38,303 bases of DNA from Bacteroidota bacterium (GCA_014584605.1 JACTMO010000034.1:1-38303), one strand, 5' to 3'. Positions 1 through 9,325 are shown, counted from the stretch's first letter. A program made the numbers and translations. Notes: generated by a model from the letters alone, not told the origin.

Positions 1-34
1 TGCGACAAGGGACCTGAAAACGGTTGAAAACTCG

Positions 35-94
35 CCATCCCTTTTGTCCATTACCGCACATACGCTCCCAAAACACCATCCCTTTTGTCCATTA
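35..94. repeat. Two direct copies of a 19-bp sequence upstream of glnN
   Basis: The sequence ccatcccttttgtccatta occurs identically at 35-53 and 76-94, 41 bp apart, in an AT-rich stretch unlike the GC-rich surroundings. On the minus strand each copy reads TAATGGACAAAAGGGATGG. The copy at 35-53 contains an ATG (minus, start at 51) followed by an open frame that runs off the left edge (MDKRDGEFSTVFRSLVA). So the repeat may duplicate the start region of a truncated minus-strand gene, or be a paired regulator site. Too little of the left neighbour is visible to decide. Confidence 0.7.
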
Positions 95-184
95 TACCCT
101 TATGTCCTGTGACCGCACCCCCTAAAAATGAACATGGTGTTTGAAAAAATGGATGGTATTCCGTCAGACACCCCATTGAAAAGA

Positions 185-192
185 TACCTTTG
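185..192 (+). promoter_or_regulatory. Candidate -7 element for glnN
   Basis: TACCTTTG matches the Bacteroidota -7 consensus TAnnTTTG exactly. It lies 23 bp before the glnN ATG, which would give a leader of about 15 nt. No clear TTG -33 element stands at the ideal spacing; the nearest is a weak TTC around 159-161. Confidence 0.55.
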
Positions 193-215
193 CCGCCGAA
201 AACATCCAATTTTTC

Positions 216-2408
216 ATGTCTGCCCCCCATTTGCGCTCGAAGGCCCAGGAGGACGTCCTGAACCGTGAACCCCGTACGGTGGAGCCGCCCGCCATGCGCA
301 TCAGCGAGTATTTCGGTTCGCAAGTCTTCGGCGAGGAGGCCATGCGCATGTTCCTCACCGAGGAAGCCTATTTCGCGGTGCGGCAGGCCATGACCGACGG
401 CAGCCGGATCGACCGCAAGCTGGCCGACCAGGTGGCCAGCGGCATGAAGGAGTGGGCGGCCAGCAAAGGGGCCACGCACTACACCCACTGGTTCCAACCG
501 CTCACGGGCACCAGCGCCGAGAAGCACGATGCCTTCTTCGAGCCCATCGGCAACGGCCGCAGCATCGAACGGTTCGACGGCAGCATGTTGGTGCAGCAGG
601 AGCCCGACGCCAGCAGTTTCCCCAGCGGCGGCATCCGCAACACCTTCGAGGCCCGCGGGTACAGCGCGTGGGACCCCGGCAGCCCCGCCTTCCTCATCGG
701 CCGCACGCTCTGCATCCCCAGCATCTTCATCAGTTATACGGGTGAGGCCCTGGACCACAAGACCCCCCTGCTGCGGGCCATCAAGGCCGTGGACGAGGCC
801 GCCACGCCCATCTGTCAGTGGTTCGACAAGGACGTCACCAAGGTCACCTGCACCCTGGGCTGGGAGCAGGAATACTTCCTGATCGACGAGGCCCACTACT
901 ACGCCCGTCCCGACATCATGATGACCGGGCGTGCCCTCTTCGGCCATGGGCCGGCCAAGGGCCAGCAGCTGGAGGACCACTACTTCGGCAGCATCCCGGA
1001 ACGGGCCCGGGCCTATATGCGCGACTTCGAGACCGAGGCCCTGCGCCTGGGCATCCCGGTGAAGACCCGCCACAACGAGGTGGCGCCCAACCAGTTCGAG
1101 TGCGCCCCGGTGTTCGAGGAGCTCAACCTGGCGGTGGACCACAACATGCTGCTGATGGACGTGATGGAGAAGACCGCGCGCAAGCACCGGTTCCGCGTGC
1201 TCTTCCACGAGAAACCTTACGCGGGTGTGAACGGCAGCGGCAAGCACAACAACTGGAGCCTGGCCACCAACACCGGCAAGAACCTGCTGCGCCCGGCCCG
1301 GACGCCGAAGGAGAACATGCAGTTCCTCACCTTCTTCGTCAATACCATCGCGGCCATCAACGCCCACGCCGATGTGCTGCGGGCCAGCATCGCCAGCGCC
1401 AGCAACGACCATCGCCTGGGGGCCAACGAGGCGCCGCCCGCCATCATCAGCGTCTTCATCGGCGAGCACCTCGGCAAGCTGCTCGACGAGCTGGAGCGCA
1501 ACGTGAAGAGCACCATGAGCCCGGCCCTGAAGACCGAGCTCAAGCTCGACATCGGCCGCATTCCGCCGGTGATGCTGGACAACACCGACCGCAACCGCAC
1601 CAGCCCCTTCGCCTTCACGGGCAACAAGTTCGAGTTCCGCGCCGTGGGCAGCAGCGCCAACTGCGCCGGCGCCATGACCGTGCTGAACACCATCGTGGCC
1701 CAGCAGCTCATCACCTTCCGCAAGCGGGTGGACGCCCTGGTGGACAAGGGCACCAAGCGCGACGAGGCCATCCTGCGCGAGCTGCGCGACCTGATCGTGG
1801 CGAGCAAACGCATCCGCTTCGAGGGGAACGGGTACAGCGACGAGTGGAAGGACGAGGCCAGGCGCCGCGGGCTGGACAACACGCCCGACACGCCCCGCGC
1901 CCTGGACGTATGGGCCCGCAAGGAGACCAAGAAGCTCTTCGCCGACATGGGCGTGCTCACCGAGGTGGAACTGGAGGCCCGCCACGAGATCGAGCTCCAC
2001 AGCTACATGCTGAAGGTGCAGATCGAGAGCCGCGTGGCCGCCGACCTGGCCCGCAACCACATCGTGCCCCCGGCCATCACCTATCAGAACCGCCTGCTGG
2101 AGAACGTGCGCGGGCTCCGCGAGGTGCTCGGCCCTGAGCAGGCCGCCAAGGCCACCTCCGCCCAGCTCAGCCTCATCGCCGAGATCAGCGAGCACCTGGA
2201 ACGGGTCCTCTCCCTGGTGGACGAGATGGTGGAGGCCCGCAAGAAGGCCAACGCCATCACCTCCTCCCGCGAAAAGGCCATCGCCTACTGCGATACGGTG
2301 AAGCCCTACCTGGACCGGATCCGCTACCACAGCAACAAGCTGGAGCTGCTGGTGGACGACGAGATCTGGCCGCTGCCGAAGCTGCGCGAACTGCTCTTCA
2401 CCCGCTGA
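216..2408 (+). CDS. glnN: Glutamine synthetase type III (GSIII)
   Basis: ATP-dependent cytoplasmic ligation of ammonia to glutamate, giving glutamine. The 730-residue length is typical of the GSIII family of Bacteroidota (about 730 residues, against about 470 for GSI). Visible family motifs are EQEYFLID near residue 222, HNEVAPNQFECAPVFEE near 285-301, GVNGSGKHNNWSL near 337-349, the LGANEAPPAI segment near 400, and NRTSPFAFTGNKFEFRAVGSS near 459-480, which carries glutamate- and nucleotide-site residues. The C-terminal helical part (from about residue 570) is also typical of the family. The ATG at 216 is chosen because it gives the usual N-terminus ending in an ISEYFGSQVF-like segment, and because a -7 box lies just upstream. 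It is probably a single-gene unit. GSIII is usually controlled by nitrogen status, but no operator is visible here. Confidence 0.97.
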   Translation: MSAPHLRSKAQEDVLNREPRTVEPPAMRISEYFGSQVFGEEAMRMFLTEEAYFAVRQAMTDGSRIDRKLADQVASGMKEWAASKGATHYTHWFQPLTGTSAEKHDAFFEPIGNGRSIERFDGSMLVQQEPDASSFPSGGIRNTFEARGYSAWDPGSPAFLIGRTLCIPSIFISYTGEALDHKTPLLRAIKAVDEAATPICQWFDKDVTKVTCTLGWEQEYFLIDEAHYYARPDIMMTGRALFGHGPAKGQQLEDHYFGSIPERARAYMRDFETEALRLGIPVKTRHNEVAPNQFECAPVFEELNLAVDHNMLLMDVMEKTARKHRFRVLFHEKPYAGVNGSGKHNNWSLATNTGKNLLRPARTPKENMQFLTFFVNTIAAINAHADVLRASIASASNDHRLGANEAPPAIISVFIGEHLGKLLDELERNVKSTMSPALKTELKLDIGRIPPVMLDNTDRNRTSPFAFTGNKFEFRAVGSSANCAGAMTVLNTIVAQQLITFRKRVDALVDKGTKRDEAILRELRDLIVASKRIRFEGNGYSDEWKDEARRRGLDNTPDTPRALDVWARKETKKLFADMGVLTEVELEARHEIELHSYMLKVQIESRVAADLARNHIVPPAITYQNRLLENVRGLREVLGPEQAAKATSAQLSLIAEISEHLERVLSLVDEMVEARKKANAITSSREKAIAYCDTVKPYLDRIRYHSNKLELLVDDEIWPLPKLRELLFTR

Positions 2409-2480
2409 CCCGGGCCCGCGCTCCGTGGGGGCGGGAACACCGTTCGTGCCATCGACCCGGCGGCGCTTTCAACATTTGCT

Positions 2481-2488
2481 TACTTTCG
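2481..2488 (+). promoter_or_regulatory. Candidate -7-like box upstream of the PorE-like gene
   Basis: TACTTTCG differs from TAnnTTTG at one position. It lies 34 bp before the ATG at 2523. The same TACTTTCGC string occurs upstream of apt (13507) and of namZ (36930). No clear -33 element. Confidence 0.35.
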
Positions 2489-2522
2489 CCCGGACCCAAA
2501 CGGACTTATTCCGCACCACCCG

Positions 2523-4547
2523 ATGCGTACAAGCATGTTCCTGGCCTGCCTCGGCGCCGGCCTGTTGACCTCCACTGTGGCGATGGGCCAGACCAAGCTC
2601 GCCGAGGAGGCCGATGCAGCCTTCAGCAAGGGGTATTACTTCAACGCCATCGAGCTCTACAAGAAGGCCTATACCACCGAGAAGAAGGCCAGCGAGAAGG
2701 CCGGCCTGATCTTCAAGGTGGGTGAGTGCTACCGCGTGCTCGGCGATGCCCAGCAGGCCGCCATCTGGTACGAGAAGGCGAACAAGGCCCAGTATTCCGA
2801 CCCCATCACCTATTTCCACATCGGTGAGGCGCTCAAGGAGCAGGGCAAGTACGCCGAGGCCATCGCCGCCTACAACAAATACAAGGAGAAGAACCCCGGC
2901 GACATGCGCGCCGATGCCGGCATCAGCGCCTGCCAGGTCGCCCAGCAGTGGAAGGACAACCCCAGCCGCTACAGCGTGGACCCCGAGGTGCTGCTCAACT
3001 CCCAGCAGTACGACCTCACCCCCGCCTTCAGCGACAAAAAGAACGAGGACGTGGTGTTCACCTCCACCCGCGCCGCCAGCACGGGCACCAACACCGACCA
3101 GATCATCGGCGAGGCCTTCAGCGACCTGTTCGCAAGCAGCCGCGACAAACTGGGCAAATGGAGCGAGCCGGTGAAGCTGCCCCCCAGCATCAACACCGAG
3201 GGCAACGAGGGCGCGCCCATCTTCAACGCCAAGCGTTCCATCATGTATTTCACCCGCTGCGCCTATGAGAAGAACAAGGTGCATGGCTGCGAGATCTGGA
3301 TCACCAAGAAGGTGGGCAGCAACTACAGCGAGCCCGAGCTCCTGGCCCTGCGCCCGGCCAACGCCGGCAAGGAGAACAAGCTGGACACCCCCGTGGTCAC
3401 CATGGGCCACCCGGCCCTCAGCCCGGACGACAAGGTGCTCTTCTTCAGCAGCAACATGAAGGGCGGCCAGGGCGGCAAGGACATCTGGATGGTGAACCTC
3501 GACAAGGACGGCAAGCCCGTGGGCGCCCCGACCAACCTGGGCGCTGAGATCAACACCAAGAAGGACGAGATGTTCCCCTTCAACCGGCACGACGGCAGCC
3601 TGTACTTCAGCAGCGATGGACACCCCGGCATGGGTGGCCTGGACATCTTCCGCGCGGAAAAGACCGGCGACAACAGTTGGGGCCAGGTGGAGAACGTCAA
3701 GTACCCCATCAACGGCCCGGCGGACGACTTCGGGATCATCTTCGACGGCGAGGAGGAGCGCGGCTACTTCACCAGCAACCGCCCGGGCGGCAAAGGCCAG
3801 GACGACATCTGGCGCTTCTACATGCCCGACCTGGTTTTCGCCCTGCAGGGCACCGTGTTCGACAAGGAGACCAGCACCCCGCTGCCCGGGGCCAAGATCG
3901 AGGTGGTGGGCACCGACGGCACCAGCTACAACGCCCTGGCCGATGACAACGGCGGCTTCGCCTTCGCCGAGAACGGCCGCGACCGCTTCATCAAGGAGAA
4001 CACCACCTACACCATCCGCGTCAGCAAGGACGAATACCTGGTGGTGAACGACCAGATCACCACCGTGGGCCTGGACGAGAGCACCACCTTCGTGAAGGAG
4101 TACTTCCTGCAGCCCGCCCGCAAGGACGTGGTGATCAAAATGCCCGAAGTGCAGTACGAGCTGGGCAGCTTCGCCCTCACCCAGGCCGGCAGGGATTCGC
4201 TGGAGTTCCTCTTCGCCACCCTCACGGAGAACCCCACCATCGTGATCGAGCTGGCGGCCCACACCGACTCGCGCGATACCGACAAGCGCAACCAGGTGCT
4301 CTCGGAGAACCGCGCCAAGAGCTGCGTGAACTACCTCGTGAGCAAAGGCATCGACCCGGCCCGGATGCAGGCCGCAGGCTACGGGGAGACCCGGCTCCGG
4401 ATCAGCGACGCCGAGATCGCCAAGATGAAGACCAAGGAGGAGCAGGAGGCGGCCCACCAGATGAACCGGCGTACCGAGTTCCGCGTGCTCAGCTTCGACC
4501 ACGTGCCCAAGGAGCAGGTCCCGCAGGCCCCGGCGCCCAACAATTAG
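2523..4547 (+). CDS. PorE-like TPR / beta-propeller / OmpA peptidoglycan-binding protein
   Basis: 674-residue exported envelope protein. Domains in order: signal peptide (1-22, cleavage likely after AMG before QTK), TPR repeats (about 25-140), a PD40/WD40-type beta-propeller (about 155-435, with FTSTRA, LFFSSNMKGGQGGKDIW, LYFSSDG and YFTSNRPGGKGQDDIW blades), a carboxypeptidase-regulatory-like fold (about 437-535, starting LVFALQGTVFDKET), and an OmpA C-terminal domain (about 540-660) with the peptidoglycan-contact pattern HTDSRDTDKRNQVLSENRA. This order and length match PorE (PG1058) of the type IX secretion machinery, which tethers it to peptidoglycan. Unlike PorE, no lipobox is apparent in a usable position. 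Many Bacteroidota carry paralogues with this architecture, so assignment to T9SS is likely but not certain. A strong terminator follows directly. Confidence 0.85.
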   Translation: MRTSMFLACLGAGLLTSTVAMGQTKLAEEADAAFSKGYYFNAIELYKKAYTTEKKASEKAGLIFKVGECYRVLGDAQQAAIWYEKANKAQYSDPITYFHIGEALKEQGKYAEAIAAYNKYKEKNPGDMRADAGISACQVAQQWKDNPSRYSVDPEVLLNSQQYDLTPAFSDKKNEDVVFTSTRAASTGTNTDQIIGEAFSDLFASSRDKLGKWSEPVKLPPSINTEGNEGAPIFNAKRSIMYFTRCAYEKNKVHGCEIWITKKVGSNYSEPELLALRPANAGKENKLDTPVVTMGHPALSPDDKVLFFSSNMKGGQGGKDIWMVNLDKDGKPVGAPTNLGAEINTKKDEMFPFNRHDGSLYFSSDGHPGMGGLDIFRAEKTGDNSWGQVENVKYPINGPADDFGIIFDGEEERGYFTSNRPGGKGQDDIWRFYMPDLVFALQGTVFDKETSTPLPGAKIEVVGTDGTSYNALADDNGGFAFAENGRDRFIKENTTYTIRVSKDEYLVVNDQITTVGLDESTTFVKEYFLQPARKDVVIKMPEVQYELGSFALTQAGRDSLEFLFATLTENPTIVIELAAHTDSRDTDKRNQVLSENRAKSCVNYLVSKGIDPARMQAAGYGETRLRISDAEIAKMKTKEEQEAAHQMNRRTEFRVLSFDHVPKEQVPQAPAPNN

Positions 4548-4560
4548 TGAACCCATCGGC

Positions 4561-4600
4561 ACGAGCGCATCCGCCCGCAGGTGGATGCGCTCGTCTTTTC
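4561..4600 (+). terminator. Intrinsic terminator after the PorE-like gene
   Basis: A perfect 12-bp stem (ACGAGCGCATCC at 4561-4572 pairing with GGATGCGCTCGT at 4583-4594) has a 10-nt loop and is followed by CTTTTC. It starts 13 nt after the stop codon at 4547 and ends 4 nt before the purM ATG at 4605. Confidence 0.88.
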
Positions 4601-4604
4601 AGCC

Positions 4605-5780
4605 ATGAGCACCTCCGACCGCTATGCCCGGCGCGGCGTCTCCTCCACCAAGGAGGATGTGCATGCGGCCATCGCCGGCCTTGACAAGGGCCTTTTCCCC
4701 AAGGCCTTCTGCAAGGTGGTGCCCGACAGCCTCACGGGCAGCCCCGACCACTGCATCGTGATGCACGCCGACGGCGCCGGCACCAAGAGCGCCCTGGCCT
4801 ACGCCTACTGGCGGGAGACCGGCGACCTGTCCGTGTGGCACGGCATCGCCCAGGACGCGGTGGTGATGAACCTCGACGACCTGCTGTGTGTCGGCGCCAC
4901 CGACCACATCCTGCTCAGCAGCACCATCGGCCGCAACAAGCGCCTGGTCCCGGGGGAGGTGGTGGCCGCCCTCATCGAAGGCACCGAACGTTTCCTGGAG
5001 CGCATGCGCGACCTGGGCATCGACATCCGCAGCACCGGCGGCGAGACCGCCGATGTGGGCGACCTGGTCCGCACCGTGATCGTGGACAGCACGGTGACCT
5101 GCCGCATGCGCCGCGACCAGGTGGTGGACAACGCCCGGATCCAGGCGGGCGACGTCGTGGTGGGCCTTGCCAGCACCGGCCAGGCCACCTACGAACAGAC
5201 CTACAACGCCGGCATGGGCAGCAACGGCCTCACCAGTGCCCGCCACGACGTGTTCGCCAAAGCGGTGGGAGAGGCCTTCCCCGAGACCTACGACCCCGGC
5301 ACGCCGTCCGAGCTGGTGTACAGCGGCCAGGCCCGCCTCACCGACCCCCTGGAAGGCACTCCCCTGGACATGGGCAGGGCCGTGCTGTCGCCCACCCGCA
5401 CCTATGCACCGGTGGTGAAACAGGTGCTGGAGCGGATGCGATCGGATGTACACGGCATGGTCCACTGCAGCGGTGGGGCCCAGACCAAGGTGCTGCACTT
5501 CATCGATCGCCTGCGCGTGGTCAAGGACGGCCTTTTCGCCACGCCACCGCTGTTCGCCGCCATCCAGCGCATGAGCGGCACGGACTGGCGGGAGATGTAC
5601 AGGGTGTTCAACATGGGCCACCGGATGGAGCTGTACGTGCCGCCGGCCCGCGCGGAAGAGGTGGTCGCCATCTCCCGATCCTTCGGCATCGATGCACAGG
5701 TCATCGGCCGGGTGGAAGCCGCCCCGACCAAAGAGGTGCTGATCAAGGGTGCCCACGGCGAGTTCCTCTACACCGCATAG
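4605..5780 (+). CDS. purM: Phosphoribosylformylglycinamidine cyclo-ligase (AIR synthase)
   Basis: Cytoplasmic enzyme of purine synthesis that closes the imidazole ring of FGAM to give AIR, using ATP. The protein has 391 residues, the longer form typical of Bacteroidota. It opens [20 protein letters not shown] and carries the conserved [14 protein letters not shown] motif (53-66), [12 protein letters not shown] in the centre, and [14 protein letters not shown] near 286-299. I use the ATG at 4605; an in-frame GTG at 4581 lies inside the preceding terminator stem and would add a tail absent from the family. No TAnnTTTG box lies between the terminator and this start, so its promoter is unclear. 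prfA follows after 116 nt. Confidence 0.95.
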   Translation: MSTSDRYARRGVSSTKEDVHAAIAGLDKGLFPKAFCKVVPDSLTGSPDHCIVMHADGAGTKSALAYAYWRETGDLSVWHGIAQDAVVMNLDDLLCVGATDHILLSSTIGRNKRLVPGEVVAALIEGTERFLERMRDLGIDIRSTGGETADVGDLVRTVIVDSTVTCRMRRDQVVDNARIQAGDVVVGLASTGQATYEQTYNAGMGSNGLTSARHDVFAKAVGEAFPETYDPGTPSELVYSGQARLTDPLEGTPLDMGRAVLSPTRTYAPVVKQVLERMRSDVHGMVHCSGGAQTKVLHFIDRLRVVKDGLFATPPLFAAIQRMSGTDWREMYRVFNMGHRMELYVPPARAEEVVAISRSFGIDAQVIGRVEAAPTKEVLIKGAHGEFLYTA

Positions 5781-5896
5781 CCAGGCTTGTTCCGGCAACC
5801 CGTTCCCGGTCACCGCCCTTTTCATCCGTCAACATCCCTCGCGCTGGTCCACCCCTTCCGCTTACGCGCTCCAGCCTTCCCCTTTCATCCTTCCCC

Positions 5897-6979
5897 ATGG
5901 CCGACCTGCTTGCGAAGCTCTCCGCCCTGCACGACCGGCGTACCGAGATCGGCAAACAGCTCGCCGACCCTGCGGTGATCGCCGATCAGCGCCGCTTCGT
6001 GGAGCTCAACCGGAGCTACCGCGACCTGGAGCCCATGGAGCAGGCCTTTCTGCGCTACCGGAAACTGCATGCCGACCTGGCCGGGGCCGAGGAGATCCTG
6101 CGCGTCGAGAGGGACCCAGGACTGCTGGACCTGGCCCGCGCCGAGCGGGAGGAGAGCCGCAGTGCCCTCGAGGCCATGGAGGAGGAGGTGCGCCTGTTGC
6201 TGGTGCCAAAGGACCCCAACGATGCGCGCAACTGCACCATGGAACTGCGGGCGGGCACCGGCGGCGATGAGGCCAGCCTTTTTGCCGGCGACCTGTTCCG
6301 CATGTACACCCGCTATTGCGAGGGCCGGGGCTGGAAGGTGGAGGTGGCCGACCTGAGCGAAGGCACGGCGGGAGGCTACAAGGAGATCATTTTCAACGTG
6401 CTGGGCGATGGCGCCTACGGCACCCTGAAGTTCGAGGCCGGCGTGCACCGGGTGCAGCGCGTGCCCGCCACCGAGGCCAGCGGGCGCATCCACACCAGCG
6501 CCGCCACCGTCAACGTGCTGCCCGAGGCCGAGGAAGCGGATGTGGACCTCAAGGAGAGCGATGTGCGCATGGAGACCGCCCGCAGCGGCGGCGCCGGCGG
6601 CCAGAACGTGAACAAGGTGGAGACCAAGGTGCGCCTCACCCACCTGCCCACCGGCCTGGTGGTGATGTGCCAGACCGAGCGCAGCCAGCTGGGCAACCGC
6701 CTCAAGGCCATGCAGATGCTGCGCACCAAACTCTACGAGGAACAGGTGCTGCGGCAGGAGGCCGCCGTGGCCGCCCACCGCAAGAGCCAGGTGACCAGCG
6801 GCGACCGCAGCGCCAAGGTCCGCACCTACAACTTCCCGCAGAGCCGCATCACCGACCACCGCATCGAATTCACTGCGCACAACCTGCCCCAGGTGATGAA
6901 CGGCGACCTGCAGGCGTTGATCGATGCGCTCCAGCTCGCCGAGCGCACCGAAAAACTCCGTGCGGAGGCCGGTCTTTGA
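5897..6979 (+). CDS. prfA: Peptide chain release factor 1 (RF1)
   Basis: Class I release factor that reads UAA and UAG in the ribosomal A site and triggers peptidyl-tRNA hydrolysis. The 360-residue length is normal. The PAT anticodon-like tripeptide (190-192, in [10 protein letters not shown]) marks RF1 rather than RF2, which has SPF. The catalytic GGQ loop is at 234-236 in [14 protein letters not shown]; its Gln is the usual PrmC methylation target. The ATG at 5897 gives the standard N-terminal helix ([18 protein letters not shown]). A much longer open frame extends upstream through purM in another frame, but that part is not coding. pyrF starts 30 nt after the stop. Confidence 0.97.
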   Translation: MADLLAKLSALHDRRTEIGKQLADPAVIADQRRFVELNRSYRDLEPMEQAFLRYRKLHADLAGAEEILRVERDPGLLDLARAEREESRSALEAMEEEVRLLLVPKDPNDARNCTMELRAGTGGDEASLFAGDLFRMYTRYCEGRGWKVEVADLSEGTAGGYKEIIFNVLGDGAYGTLKFEAGVHRVQRVPATEASGRIHTSAATVNVLPEAEEADVDLKESDVRMETARSGGAGGQNVNKVETKVRLTHLPTGLVVMCQTERSQLGNRLKAMQMLRTKLYEEQVLRQEAAVAAHRKSQVTSGDRSAKVRTYNFPQSRITDHRIEFTAHNLPQVMNGDLQALIDALQLAERTEKLRAEAGL

Positions 6980-7009
6980 ACCCCGGTACGGCCGATCTTC
7001 GCCCCCCGA

Positions 7010-7828
7010 ATGGACCGCGCCGCCCTCGCCGCCCTGATCCGCAAGCGCCAGAGCCTGCTTTGCGTGGGCCTGGATACCGAGGAGCACCTGCTGCCCGCCC
7101 ACTTCCGCGCCGAAAGCCATCCGGTGCGCGCCTTCAACGAGTCCATCGTGGAGGTCACCCGCGACCTGGCCGTGGCCTACAAGCTCAACCTGGCCTTCTA
7201 CGAGGCCCTGGGCCAGGACGGCTGGCCGGACCTGGAAGCCACCATCGCCTTCATCCGCAGCACCGGCCCGTGCTTCATCATCGCCGATGCCAAGCGCGGC
7301 GATATCGGCAACACCGCCCGCAAGTACGCCGAGGCCTTCTTCGACCGCCTGGACGTGGACGCCGTCACCCTCTCGCCCTACATGGGCCGCGACAGCATCA
7401 CCCCCTTCCTGGGCCGTACCGGCAAATGGGCCGTGGTGCTCGGCGTCACCAGCAATCCCGGGGCGGACGATCTACAGATGCTGCCCATGCCCGGCCATCG
7501 ACCGCTGTGGGAGCACGTGGTGGAACGCTGCACCTCCTGGGGCTCGGCCGATGAACTGATGCTGGTGGTAGGGGCCACCCGGCCCGAACAGCTGGCCAGG
7601 GCCCGTGAACTGGCCCCGGACCACTTCTTCCTGGTGCCGGGCGTCGGTGCCCAGGGCGGCGACCTCGAGGCCGTGCTTCGCCTCGGCATCAACGCCGAAG
7701 GCGGTCTGCTCATCAACAGCAGCCGCGGCATCCTCTATGCCGGACAAGGGGCCGATGCCCTGCCTGCCGCACGGCGGGAGGCCCTGCGCCTGCAGCAGGC
7801 CATGGCCGGGGCGCTCCGTACCCGCTGA
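7010..7828 (+). CDS. pyrF: Orotidine 5'-phosphate decarboxylase
   Basis: Final step of UMP synthesis, decarboxylating OMP in the cytoplasm. At 272 residues it belongs to the longer (type 2) PyrF subfamily. It shows LCVGLDTE (17-24), the catalytic DAKRGDIGNTA motif (D93, K95, D98), LSPYMGRDS, and the phosphate-binding VPGVGAQGG and INSSRGILYA segments. The start is preceded at 6994-7001 by GATCTTCG, one of several box-like sequences that sit within a few bases of start codons in this window. It lies 30 nt after prfA on the same strand and may be cotranscribed with it. Confidence 0.96.
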   Translation: MDRAALAALIRKRQSLLCVGLDTEEHLLPAHFRAESHPVRAFNESIVEVTRDLAVAYKLNLAFYEALGQDGWPDLEATIAFIRSTGPCFIIADAKRGDIGNTARKYAEAFFDRLDVDAVTLSPYMGRDSITPFLGRTGKWAVVLGVTSNPGADDLQMLPMPGHRPLWEHVVERCTSWGSADELMLVVGATRPEQLARARELAPDHFFLVPGVGAQGGDLEAVLRLGINAEGGLLINSSRGILYAGQGADALPAARREALRLQQAMAGALRTR

Positions 7829-7924
7829 CCGGCCGGGCCGTCGACCATTGCAGGGGGCCGTACGGGCCGGGCGAAGAAGATCGCTATATTATACGTCTTC
7901 TGCCTGACTAAATATCCGTCAACC

Positions 7925-9322
7925 ATGAACGCTATTCCCCAATACGGGCCGCGCTGCGGACAACCTCGACCGTTCCAGGCGCCGATGCAGGTGGTCCACG
8001 GTGCTGCGCAAGGTCCGCACCTGCTTCTGGACCCGGCGTTCCCTTATGGCGAGGACCTGTTGCAGTTCATCTGGGAGGCGCGGCTCTTCAACGCGCGTGG
8101 CCTGTGCACCGTGGACGGCCGCCCGGTGGAGGTGCTGCATCCCGGGATGGTGCAGCACGACGCCGGTCCCGACCTGCGGGGTGCCCGCCTGCGCATCGAC
8201 GGCCAGGAATGGGCCGGCACGGTGGAGGTGCATGTGCGCAGCAGCGACTGGGCCCGGCATGGACATCAGCACGATCCGGCGTACGAGTCGGTGGTCTTGC
8301 ACGTGGTGTACGAGCACGACGCTGAGGCCCGCACGGTGGGTGGGCGCGCGCTGCCCACGGTGGAACTGCGGTCGCGCCTGGGTACGGCGGCGCTCGACCG
8401 GTCCGCCCGGCTGCTGCAAGGCCGGGGGGCGCTGCCCTGTGCGGCCCACCTTCCGCCCGCCGAGCCGGAGCGGATGGGCACCTGGCTGGAAAGCGTGCTG
8501 GTGGAAAGGCTGGTGCGGCGCACCGCCGCCGCCGAACAGCTTTTCGTCCAGCTGCAGCGCGATGCTGCCGCCCTGGCCTGGCACCTGCTCTGCCGGGCCT
8601 TCGGCCAGCGGGCCAACGCCGAGCCCTTCGCCATGCTGGCCCACGCCCTGCCCTGGTCCGTGCTGCGCCGCGTGCGCGATGATGTGTTCCGGGTGGAGGC
8701 CCTGCTCTTCGGGCAGGCGGGCATGCTGCAAGTGGACTTCGTGGACGAACATCCGCGCCGCCTGCAGGCCGAGCACCGCGCCCTGGCCCGTCTCTACGAC
8801 CTGCGCCCGGCCCCGGTGGCCGCATGGACCTTCGGGCGCCTGCGACCTGCCGCCTTCCCCACGGTACGCCTGGCCCAGCTCGCCGCGCTCGTGGCCCGCG
8901 CCGCCGGTGAGCTCACCGAACTGGCCGCCGTCGCCGATCCAGACACCCTGCGCCGCATGTTGCAGGCCGAGCCCGGTCCCTACTGGACCACGCACTACCG
9001 GTTCGATGCCGCCACGGCACCGAAGGCCAAGCCCCTGGGGCCCGCCACGGTGGACCAGCTCCTCATCAACGCCGTGGTACCCCTGCTCTTTGTACTGGGC
9101 AGGGCCCGGGGGAACCAGGAGCTGCGCGACCGCGCCATCGACCTGCTGGAACGCTTGCCCCCGGAGCACAACGCCCTGCTCGACCAGTGGGCGGCCCGGG
9201 GCGTGGTGGCGGACAGCGCCGCCCGTGGGCAGGCCCTGCTCGAACTGCACGCGCGATACTGCGTCCCCCGTCGTTGCTTATCTTGCGGGTTCGGACGCCA
9301 CCTGATCGCCACCCGGCCGTAG
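7925..9322 (+). CDS. DUF2851 family protein
   Basis: 465-residue protein recognised as DUF2851, a family of unknown function common in Bacteroidota. The conserved core is YGEDLLQFIWEARLFN (41-56), HPGMVQHDAGPDLRGARL (72-89), TVEVHVRSSDW (99-109) and the His-rich HGHQHDPAYESVVLHVV (112-128). The C-terminus ends with a two-Cys RRCLSCGFG segment, also characteristic of the family. The G-P-D (81-83) followed by E-V-H (101-103) spacing resembles a PD-(D/E)XK nuclease core with His replacing the usual Lys; this is my inference. The ATG at 7925 is used; M21 is an alternative nearer the conserved region. The PspC gene begins 4 nt after the stop, suggesting coexpression. A patch rich in A and T (about 7880-7920) precedes the gene without a clear promoter match. 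Confidence 0.85.
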   Translation: MNAIPQYGPRCGQPRPFQAPMQVVHGAAQGPHLLLDPAFPYGEDLLQFIWEARLFNARGLCTVDGRPVEVLHPGMVQHDAGPDLRGARLRIDGQEWAGTVEVHVRSSDWARHGHQHDPAYESVVLHVVYEHDAEARTVGGRALPTVELRSRLGTAALDRSARLLQGRGALPCAAHLPPAEPERMGTWLESVLVERLVRRTAAAEQLFVQLQRDAAALAWHLLCRAFGQRANAEPFAMLAHALPWSVLRRVRDDVFRVEALLFGQAGMLQVDFVDEHPRRLQAEHRALARLYDLRPAPVAAWTFGRLRPAAFPTVRLAQLAALVARAAGELTELAAVADPDTLRRMLQAEPGPYWTTHYRFDAATAPKAKPLGPATVDQLLINAVVPLLFVLGRARGNQELRDRAIDLLERLPPEHNALLDQWAARGVVADSAARGQALLELHARYCVPRRCLSCGFGRHLIATRP

Positions 9323-9325
9323 CCC

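Noticed and set aside
1-51. Minus-strand gene start at position 51
   Set aside because: Only 17 codons are visible before the edge and the surrounding repeat confuses the start, so it is mentioned with the repeat but not called as a gene.
51-2330. A 759-codon open frame on minus opposite glnN
   Set aside because: Same shadow effect; the composition is repetitive and the sense frame encodes a complete, motif-bearing glutamine synthetase.
4835-5896. Extension of the prfA frame upstream through purM
   Set aside because: This part is Arg/Pro/Gly-rich with no similarity to RF1, and it overlaps a complete purM in another frame.
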